Shown here: positions 1 through 5,140 of the stretch, one piece after another | How positions within the stretch are numbered: the first letter of the stretch is position 1 | Layout: each line of letters begins with the position of its first letter | Assembly (NCBI GenBank): GCA_025929455.1 | Contig: JAICMB010000295.1 | Location: forward strand, 1-5,140 | Length of the DNA stretch: 5,140 nucleotides | Direction of reading: 5' to 3' | Source: Bryobacteraceae bacterium | GTDB taxonomy: Bacteria > Acidobacteriota > Terriglobia > Bryobacterales > Bryobacteraceae | Program-made: the position numbers and the translations under genes | The notes under the pieces: generated by a model | Seen by the model: only the letters and a program-made list of their open reading frames with translations | What the model was told of the DNA's origin: nothing | Database searches by the model: none

Positions 1-382
1 TGATCGATGCCGCCTGTGTCTTCAGCTCTTCAATTGCAGACGCGAACTGCGCCGCTCGCGCGAACGGTCCGGCCACCGCCAACCCAGCCGGCGTCAGCAC
101 CGCCAGTCGCAGCGCGTTGCGATGTGCGGCATACACCCGCCGCAACTCAGTACTGAGCTCATCGAATGCCGCGGGCGCGAGCGGCGTGACGATCGCGACA
201 ACGATGCCGCCCGGCTCGGATAACGCACGCGATTGTGCCGGAACCGCACCCGCCCAAGTGCGCACGCTGGTCACGTCGATCACGGCCGTATCGCTTGAGC
301 GCAGCACGACCGATTCCGATCTGCCGCACGGCACCAACATCAATAACAGGGCCGGCAGCGCGTCCGAACGGCAAACGGTCAT
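1..382 (-). CDS. Hypothetical, probably exported protein; N-terminal 127 residues, runs off the left edge
   Basis: An open minus-strand frame starts at ATG 382-380 and reaches the left edge without a stop, giving 127 residues. An in-frame TAA lies a few codons upstream with no other ATG, GTG or TTG between, so this is the furthest possible start. No clear Shine-Dalgarno site precedes it; Met15 is an alternative start. Third codon positions are strongly G/C, which supports this frame over the overlapping ones. The N-terminus has a hydrophobic stretch at about residues 9-18 ending in LVPC, which suggests a signal peptide; Cys19 makes only a poor lipobox because Pro precedes it. The rest alternates predicted strands and helices: a strand near 59-66 (GGIVVAIV), an amphipathic helix near 71-88, and strands near 91-106 (LRLAVLTPAGLAVAGPF). 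This loosely resembles the Rossmann-like fold of VWA-type domains of Acidobacteriota, but no DxSxS metal site is visible. I do not recognise the family. It is transcribed divergently from mscL. Confidence 0.6.
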   Translation of the reverse strand, partial: MTVCRSDALPALLLMLVPCGRSESVVLRSSDTAVIDVTSVRTWAGAVPAQSRALSEPGGIVVAIVTPLAPAAFDELSTELRRVYAAHRNALRLAVLTPAGLAVAGPFARAAQFASAIEELKTQAASI

Positions 383-456
383 GGCAAAACTCGCGAATTG
401 AAGTAGGATTAGCGTATCACGCCCGGTCCTGGGGACACGGGCAGGAGGAAAAACGC
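383..456. promoter_or_regulatory. Divergent intergenic region between the left-edge gene and mscL
   Basis: These 74 bases separate two divergently oriented start codons, so promoters for both genes are expected here or inside the opposite gene's 5' end. The middle (about 398-420) is relatively AT-rich compared with its surroundings, with TAGGAT at 404-409 as a weak -10-like element on the plus strand. I see no convincing -35 partner at the usual distance, and no operator-like palindrome. The call rests on gene geometry, not on a recognised promoter. Confidence 0.3.
443..448 (+). promoter_or_regulatory. Strong Shine-Dalgarno site of mscL
   Basis: AGGAGG lies 8 bases before the ATG at 457-459, an ideal spacing. 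It decides the start of mscL: the same reading frame is open upstream to about position 235, but the extension has no such site and does not match the MscL N-terminus. Confidence 0.85.
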
Positions 457-876
457 ATGAAAGGCTTCAAGACTTTTCTGTTGCGGGGCAACGTCGTCGA
501 CCTCGCCGTCGCCGTCGTTATGGGCGCGGCGTTCGGCGCCGTCGTTACGGCGCTCGTAAAGGACCTTCTCACGCCGTTAATCGCGGCCGCTATCGGATCG
601 CCGGACTTCTCCGGCATTTTCTTTACCGTCAACGGCAGCAAGTTCATGGTCGGGGAATTCGCCAATGCCGTGCTGTCGTTCATTCTGATTGGCGCGGCGG
701 TCTATTTCTTTGTAGTGCTGCCGCTGAACCACTTCCTGGCGCGGCTCCGCAGGGGAGAAGCTCCGCCCGATCCGACGACGAAGAAATGTCCGGAGTGCCT
801 GAGCGTAGTGCCCGTCGCGGCGCGCCGCTGCGCCTTCTGCGCCTCGCCGCTGGGCGCTACCGCGATTGAGTCGTAG
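457..876 (+). CDS. mscL: Large-conductance mechanosensitive channel MscL with a four-cysteine C-terminal tail
   Basis: MscL is a homopentameric inner-membrane channel that opens under high membrane tension and releases small solutes during hypo-osmotic shock. The product is 139 residues, normal for the family. It begins MKGFKTFLLRGNVVDLAVAV, including the conserved RGNVVDLAV segment of the N-terminal helix and TM1. TM1 spans about residues 13-43 and TM2 about 67-93 (FANAVLSFILIGAAVYFFVV). By alignment from memory with E. coli MscL, the pore-constriction residues correspond to Leu16, Ala19 and Val20; Ala rather than Gly at the middle site also occurs in the Mycobacterium tuberculosis channel. 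The C-terminus lacks the usual LLTEIRDLL cytoplasmic helix and instead carries CPEC (111-114) and CAFC (125-128), a zinc-ribbon-like CxxC-x10-CxxC arrangement. AGGAGG at 443-448 supports the start. The gene stands alone on its strand and converges with the amidohydrolase gene 8 bases beyond its stop. Confidence 0.97.
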   Translation: MKGFKTFLLRGNVVDLAVAVVMGAAFGAVVTALVKDLLTPLIAAAIGSPDFSGIFFTVNGSKFMVGEFANAVLSFILIGAAVYFFVVLPLNHFLARLRRGEAPPDPTTKKCPECLSVVPVAARRCAFCASPLGATAIES

Positions 877-879
877 GCG

Positions 880-900
880 CCGCGCTACAGTCCTGCGCGG
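880..900. terminator. Possible small hairpin at the convergent gene ends
   Basis: CCGCGC at 880-885 and GCGCGG at 895-900 form a perfect 6-bp, all-GC inverted repeat around a 9-base loop. It sits just after the mscL stop and overlaps the amidohydrolase stop codon (885-887). The position suits a bidirectional transcription end, but neither strand has a T-run after the stem and the stem is short, so it may be chance in GC-rich DNA. Confidence 0.25.
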
Positions 901-2594
901 TACGCGATATGTCCGTCGATCACGGTCATCAGCGGCTCGATATCTTTGATCTGGGCTTCCGGGCACGTCAGATAGTCGCGGTCGATCACGACCATATCTG
1001 CGAGCTTGCCCACCTCAATCGAGCCACGCTCTTTCTCGGCGAACTGCATGTACGCCGGCCAGATGGTGTGCGTTTTTAGCGCTTCGGCGCGCGTGATGCG
1101 CTGCTCCGGATGCAACACCTCGCCGCGATCGGTCTGCCGCGCCACCTCGACCCACAGGCTCAGGAACGGGTTGTACGGATTCACCGCCGTGTTCTTGTCA
1201 TGTCCGATCATGTGATCGCTCCCCGCCGCGAGAATGATTCCCGCATCGATATACGAACGCAGCGGATAAAAGTACTTCATGCCGTCGTAGCCGAACACTT
1301 TCTCGAGCGCCGGTGCGTCCAAATACAGCCATTGCGCCTGCACGTCCGCCAGGATGCCCATCTTCTTCATGCGCGCGATCGCCTGCGGGCTCTGGAAGCT
1401 GGCGTGGATCAGATGCGAGCGCGTGGGCCTGATCGGCTTCTCGCGATCGAGCGCTTCGAGCACATCCAGGAACACGTCCACCGCGCCGCCGCCCTGATCG
1501 TGCGTAGTTAACTGCCATCCGTGGTCGCGCGCCGTGCGCATGATGGCGAGCAGCTTCGGATATGGCACGAACAACTGCCCGCGATCGTTGGGATCGGTCT
1601 TGGCGTAAAGCTGTTTGCCGAACGGCCCGTACGGCTGACGCTGGTACGCCGTCCCGATGGTCATGCCACCATCAAGCGCGAGCTTGAACGCGCCGAACTT
1701 CAGCCACGAATCTCCGACGTTGGTGTGATACGGCGCGACTTCAATCTCGTGCTGAATCTGTTCCGTGGTCTGGTTCCAATCGGGGCGCCACGTCAGCACC
1801 GCGCGAATGGGCAAACGGCCGGACGCTTTGAGCTTTTTATAAAGCGCGATCTGCTCGGGGTTGACGGCGCGATCGCCGACCGTCGTGAGGCCCGCCGCCA
1901 CGTAGCGTTTCAGCTGCTGCTGCAGCGCTTCGAGCTTCTCCGCTTCGCTGAAGTGTTCGGCGGTATTCGCGCCTTTGACCAGCGACTCGGCATTTTTGAG
2001 AATGCCGTTGGGCTCGCCGTTCGCGTCCTTCACGATTTCGCCGTTCGGCGGATTGGGTGTATCGCGCGTGATTCCGCACTTTTTCAGGGCGTAGGAATTG
2101 AGGATCACGATGTAGCTGGCGTTGAACAGCACGGGATGCTCGGTGTCGACGTCGAGCAACTCGCGCGTGGGCATGCGCAGCTCTTTCAAACGCGTGGGGA
2201 GCTTCAGGGGGATGACGATCCACTGGCCCTTGGGCGTTTTCGCGGCTTGCTCGCGGATATAGCGGCGGACATCGTCGAAGGAATCGAGGCGCGGGAGTTT
2301 GTGCCGATATTCGCTCAACCCAGCTTCCGTCGCGTGCAGGTGGGAATCTACGAGCCCGGGCAGCACGGTGCGGCCTTTGAGGTCGATTACGTTGGTGCGC
2401 GGGCCGCGCTCGGCGCGCATCACCGCGGCGTCCGCGCCTACCGCAACAATCTTGTTGCCCTTGATCGCGACCGCCTGCTGAACGCTGAAAGCGTTATCGA
2501 CGGTAACGATCTTCCCGTTATGAAAAATAAGATCGGCGTCGGCGGCGATCAGCACGGGGCTGAGCGCCGCTGCCAAAATTGCAAATCGAAGCAT
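885..2594 (-). CDS. Exported amidohydrolase, YtcJ/amidohydrolase-3 type
   Basis: This complete 569-residue protein is a metal-dependent hydrolase of the amidohydrolase superfamily, YtcJ-like branch, whose members cleave amide or related C-N bonds. Residues 1-20 (MLRFAILAAALSPVLIAADA) look like a cleavable signal peptide, so it probably acts in the periplasm. Residues 21-80 form the N-terminal beta-sandwich part (DLIFHNGKIVTVD, GRTVLPG). The metal-binding HxH is His85-His87 in LVDSHLHA. Other probable active-site residues are Lys304 (GAFKLALDGG), His365 (TTHDQGGGAVD), His397 (RSHLIHASF) and Asp460 (AAGSDHM). The C-terminal GSIEVGKLADMVVIDRD (about 524-540) is the usual closing beta-sandwich motif. 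An in-frame TAG three codons upstream leaves ATG 2594 as the only plausible start; AAGG and GAGG precede it at 9 and 3 bases. The TonB-dependent receptor gene ends 47 bases upstream on the same strand, suggesting co-transcription. Family is secure; the substrate is unknown, since this family is often annotated without one. Confidence 0.93.
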   Translation of the reverse strand: MLRFAILAAALSPVLIAADADLIFHNGKIVTVDNAFSVQQAVAIKGNKIVAVGADAAVMRAERGPRTNVIDLKGRTVLPGLVDSHLHATEAGLSEYRHKLPRLDSFDDVRRYIREQAAKTPKGQWIVIPLKLPTRLKELRMPTRELLDVDTEHPVLFNASYIVILNSYALKKCGITRDTPNPPNGEIVKDANGEPNGILKNAESLVKGANTAEHFSEAEKLEALQQQLKRYVAAGLTTVGDRAVNPEQIALYKKLKASGRLPIRAVLTWRPDWNQTTEQIQHEIEVAPYHTNVGDSWLKFGAFKLALDGGMTIGTAYQRQPYGPFGKQLYAKTDPNDRGQLFVPYPKLLAIMRTARDHGWQLTTHDQGGGAVDVFLDVLEALDREKPIRPTRSHLIHASFQSPQAIARMKKMGILADVQAQWLYLDAPALEKVFGYDGMKYFYPLRSYIDAGIILAAGSDHMIGHDKNTAVNPYNPFLSLWVEVARQTDRGEVLHPEQRITRAEALKTHTIWPAYMQFAEKERGSIEVGKLADMVVIDRDYLTCPEAQIKDIEPLMTVIDGHIAYRAGL

Positions 2595-2596
2595 AA

Positions 2597-2607
2597 TCCT
2601 CTACCTT
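2597..2607 (-). promoter_or_regulatory. Ribosome binding region of the amidohydrolase gene
   Basis: Read on the minus strand, the sequence before ATG 2594 contains AAGG (2607-2604, 9 bases from the ATG) and AGAGGA (2602-2597, very close to it). AAGG has the more usual spacing. The intervening TAG at 2603-2601 is in frame with the gene and excludes a longer N-terminus. Confidence 0.5.
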
Positions 2608-2641
2608 AGCTCGCGCTCGTTCGCAGCTTCGCGCCAACCGC

Positions 2642-5140
2642 TCAGAAGCTGAACCGCAGACCGAACCGCAATTGCCGCTGGTCGGCCACCGCGCTCGTGA
2701 TCTCCGTATATCCGTTGGTCCTGCTGATCGTGCCGTCCGAACTGAAGATCGCATTCGATACGTTCGTCCCCGGATTGTTGAAATGCGGCGTATTCATGGC
2801 GTTGAACGCTTCCGCCCGGAACTGCAATTTAAATCGTTCGGTCAACGAGAATTGCCGGAACAGTCCGAGATCGACGTTCGCAACGCCGGGCCCGCGCAGG
2901 ATGTTCAGGCCGCTGGTTCCATAACGAACCGCCCGGACCGGAGCGAACGCTGTCGGGTCGAAATAGTTTTGTCCGGGGCCCGTCCCGCCAATAATGTTGA
3001 CGGTGGAGAGGACTTGATCCGCCGTCTGTGTCTCCGTCGGAGCGTTCAACGATGCCCCGGACGCCGTTACCGTGAACGGCGTACCGCTGTAAGCGCTGAA
3101 GGTGCCGTTCAGTTGCCAGCCGCCAAACACGTGGTTGCCGATTCCGCTTTGCATCCAATGCTTACCCCTTCCGAACGGCGACTCGGCCAGAAATCCGGCC
3201 TGAAAATTGTGCGTGCGGTCGTAGCCTGTCACCGAACGGTCGCGGCTGAACGAGCTCGGGATGTCGAAGGCGAGTGTGCTGTCCGCCTCGTCGGCATACG
3301 CGATGGCCTTCGAAAACGTATAGCTTGCCTGGAAGCTGAAACCCGCTGCGAAGCGGCGGTTCAAGTGCGCCTGTAATGCGTTGTAGTTGGCCGTCCCGAA
3401 TGGCGCCTGGCGCAGGGTGCTCGCTACGCGTCCGAACTCCTGGTTCAGAACCCGGCCGGTATTGCCTGTCCCGATCGGCGCCCAGTTCAATTCCTGGCTG
3501 ACCTGCTGGCGGATTCCGCGAGTGCCGACATATCCCACCTGCGCCGAAAGACCGGTCGTGATCTCACGCTCGATCGTGAAATTGAACGACTCTACGTAGC
3601 CGCGGTCGAATTCCGTATCGAGCGTTTTTGCGCTCACGTTGCCCGGAATGCTGATCACACCGTTTCCGAGCGTGGGCACCGGCACCGGCGGAATGCCATT
3701 TTCCGTTTGGCCCACATACGCGTAGGAATTGGGCGCGACGAAGTTCTGATCCACCAGCACCGGGTAATTCGTGCGGAACGGCCGCGCCAACGAATACGGA
3801 TCGGCATTGATTCCGTAGCCCGTGCGAATCACCCATTTGTCCGTCGGGCGGTACGCAATTCCTACACGCGGGCCGAACAGGTGCGGATTGTCCGACACGC
3901 CCATATCCGTCGGTACGTCGCCGATGCCGCCGATCACGACCGTGTTGTTGCTCACGTCGTAACGTTCCAGGCCGCGGTGGTCGCGCGTCGGAATCGGATA
4001 ATACTCGTACCGCAGTCCGTATGTGATCGTCAGATTCGGACGCGCCTGCCACTGGTCGCGAATGTAATAACCCTGCGACCAGGCGCGCGTTGTTACCGGC
4101 GCTTCCACCGGAACGGTTTTGCCAACGGTCGACGGAAGCCCGAGCAGGAACGCGGCGTACGCATTGAACTGATTCGGCGCAATGCCGCCCTTGAGAGCGG
4201 TGACGCCACCGGTGAACTGGAACGTTCCGCGCGGACCCGCGCCCTGTTCCGCCGTGAGGTGGTTCATGTCCTGGCGCGAGAGATCCACGCCGAAGCGGAT
4301 ATTATGCGTCCCCTTCGTCCACGTACCATTGCCGTTGTACTGATATGACTGATCGCGCCAGAAGTACGGCGTCGCGCTGCCGGGATTGCCGAGAGTCTCG
4401 TATCCGCTGACTTGAAACTCCGGTATGCCGCTTTCGAAAATGGAGGGCCCGTTCGTACCCGGCAGATGCAGCACATCGAGACCGATGTTTTGTCCGTATT
4501 GGATGGGGTGCGTGCTGGGCGCGATACGGGTGTAGCCGACGTTTCCGTCCAGCAGAAATGTAGGACTCACGATGTAGTTCGTTCCGATCGTGCTGCTTAT
4601 GATGCGCCCCTGCCCCGGTCCCGCCTGTTGCGACGTATCGATGCTTTGGCCGGAAGCCTGGTCGAACGGCGTCGGCGAAAAGGTCGTGAAGTTCAAAATG
4701 CTGAATCGCCCGAAGATCGTCCACTTGTCCGACTTATTCCAGTTGATTTTGCCGTCGAAAGCGTTCCGGTCGAGAGAGGAAGTGCCGCTCGCGAAATAAT
4801 TCGAACTGAGAGCGCCGGTGGTGGCCTGCGGCAGCCACGAGATCAACTGCTGCGCGACCCGGCTCTGCCGGTCTAAGGGGATGACGTTGCCCGGAAATGG
4901 CCTGCGGCCCGATCCGTCGGGGGCGCCCGTCGTAGGATCGTAAATGGTCGTCCCGAACGAACTGAAATCGCCCGCCTCCTGGGCCGCTGTCGGGATCGTC
5001 ACGAGACGCGAAACGTTGGTTCGGCGGCTCGTTTCTTCATCGCTTACGAAAAAGAACAGTTTGTTTTTGATGATCGGTCCGCCCAGCGTGCCGCCGTACT
5101 GGTTCTGGATGTTTTTCGGTAGCGTCGGGCTCGTGTAGAA
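2642..5140 (-). CDS. TonB-dependent receptor, Oar-like acidobacterial type; C-terminal 832 residues, 5' end beyond the right edge
   Basis: This is an outer-membrane beta-barrel receptor that takes up a ligand using TonB/ExbBD energy. The frame is open from position 5140 to the TGA at 2644-2642 with no interruption. A GTG at 5002 is internal: the 46 codons before it continue the family pattern (NQYGGTLGGPIIKNKLFFF at fragment residues 13-31, then the conserved AGDFS). These mark the end of the plug region, and the barrel follows. Barrel landmarks include WTKGTHNIRFGVDLSRQ, ITYGLRYEYYP, FGPRVGIAYRP, QASYTFSKAI and GYDRTHNFQAGF. The C-terminal region has NILRGPGVANVDL (from about residue 746) and FRAEAFNAMN (about 774-783), and the protein ends FGLRFSF with the terminal Phe typical of barrels inserted by the BAM machinery. 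Full-length relatives are roughly 1000-1200 residues, so the signal peptide, the carboxypeptidase-regulatory-like domain and most of the plug lie outside. It precedes the amidohydrolase gene by 47 bases. The ligand cannot be inferred. Confidence 0.93.
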   Translation of the reverse strand, partial: FYTSPTLPKNIQNQYGGTLGGPIIKNKLFFFVSDEETSRRTNVSRLVTIPTAAQEAGDFSSFGTTIYDPTTGAPDGSGRRPFPGNVIPLDRQSRVAQQLISWLPQATTGALSSNYFASGTSSLDRNAFDGKINWNKSDKWTIFGRFSILNFTTFSPTPFDQASGQSIDTSQQAGPGQGRIISSTIGTNYIVSPTFLLDGNVGYTRIAPSTHPIQYGQNIGLDVLHLPGTNGPSIFESGIPEFQVSGYETLGNPGSATPYFWRDQSYQYNGNGTWTKGTHNIRFGVDLSRQDMNHLTAEQGAGPRGTFQFTGGVTALKGGIAPNQFNAYAAFLLGLPSTVGKTVPVEAPVTTRAWSQGYYIRDQWQARPNLTITYGLRYEYYPIPTRDHRGLERYDVSNNTVVIGGIGDVPTDMGVSDNPHLFGPRVGIAYRPTDKWVIRTGYGINADPYSLARPFRTNYPVLVDQNFVAPNSYAYVGQTENGIPPVPVPTLGNGVISIPGNVSAKTLDTEFDRGYVESFNFTIEREITTGLSAQVGYVGTRGIRQQVSQELNWAPIGTGNTGRVLNQEFGRVASTLRQAPFGTANYNALQAHLNRRFAAGFSFQASYTFSKAIAYADEADSTLAFDIPSSFSRDRSVTGYDRTHNFQAGFLAESPFGRGKHWMQSGIGNHVFGGWQLNGTFSAYSGTPFTVTASGASLNAPTETQTADQVLSTVNIIGGTGPGQNYFDPTAFAPVRAVRYGTSGLNILRGPGVANVDLGLFRQFSLTERFKLQFRAEAFNAMNTPHFNNPGTNVSNAIFSSDGTISRTNGYTEITSAVADQRQLRFGLRFSF

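Noticed and set aside
117..401. Plus-strand open frame of 94 codons at the left end
   Set aside because: It is antisense to the left-edge minus-strand gene, which has better third-position G/C bias and a signal-peptide-like start. The product here is low in hydrophobic content and has no recognisable features.
235..456. In-frame upstream extension of mscL by 74 codons
   Set aside because: The extension is arginine- and proline-rich, does not resemble an MscL N-terminus and overlaps the divergent left-edge gene. The ideal AGGAGG at 443-448 fixes the start at 457.
1521..2609. Long plus-strand open frame (362 codons) opposite the amidohydrolase gene
   Set aside because: It is fully antisense to a gene with clear family motifs. 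Its product is a low-quality, arginine- and histidine-rich sequence without recognisable motifs, typical of an antisense frame in GC-rich DNA.
3707..4348. Plus-strand open frame (213 codons) opposite the TonB-dependent receptor gene
   Set aside because: It lies entirely within the receptor coding region and its product is arginine-rich without recognisable domains, so it is an antisense shadow.
5000..5002. GTG as the start codon of the receptor gene
   Set aside because: The 46 codons upstream are open and encode conserved plug-region motifs (NQYGGTLGG, KNKLFFF), so the GTG is an internal valine and the true start is outside the window.

Overview
The window most resembles chromosomal DNA of an Acidobacteriota bacterium, perhaps of the Solibacter/Bryobacter type. 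The main reason is the large minus-strand gene at the right. It encodes an Oar-like TonB-dependent receptor of the kind that is heavily expanded in that phylum, with 'NQYGGTLGG', 'KNKLFFF', 'AGDFS', 'RGPGVANVDL' and 'FRAEAFN' signatures. High GC content and strong G/C preference at third codon positions fit, but the assignment is by family resemblance, not by a marker gene.

Layout from left to right. (1) Positions 1-382, minus strand: the 5' end of a gene that runs off the left edge. It encodes a probably exported protein of unknown function. (2) Positions 383-456: a short divergent intergenic region with the mscL Shine-Dalgarno site. (3) Positions 457-876, plus strand: mscL, a large-conductance mechanosensitive channel with a four-cysteine C-terminal tail. 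(4) Positions 885-2594, minus strand: a complete, exported amidohydrolase of the YtcJ/amidohydrolase-3 type, convergent with mscL and separated from it by only 8 bases. (5) Positions 2642-5140, minus strand: the C-terminal 832 residues of a TonB-dependent outer-membrane receptor whose 5' end lies beyond the right edge.

The receptor and the amidohydrolase point the same way with 47 bases between them, so they are probably co-transcribed. A reasonable inference is that the receptor brings a ligand across the outer membrane and the exported amidohydrolase acts on it, or on a related compound, in the periplasm. The substrate cannot be read from the sequence. MscL is a stand-alone osmotic safety valve with no evident link to the other genes. 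I see no RNA gene, mobile element, CRISPR array or long repeat, and nothing that amounts to a clearly new biological system. The most notable points are the zinc-ribbon-like MscL tail, the receptor-amidohydrolase pair and the unidentified left-edge gene.
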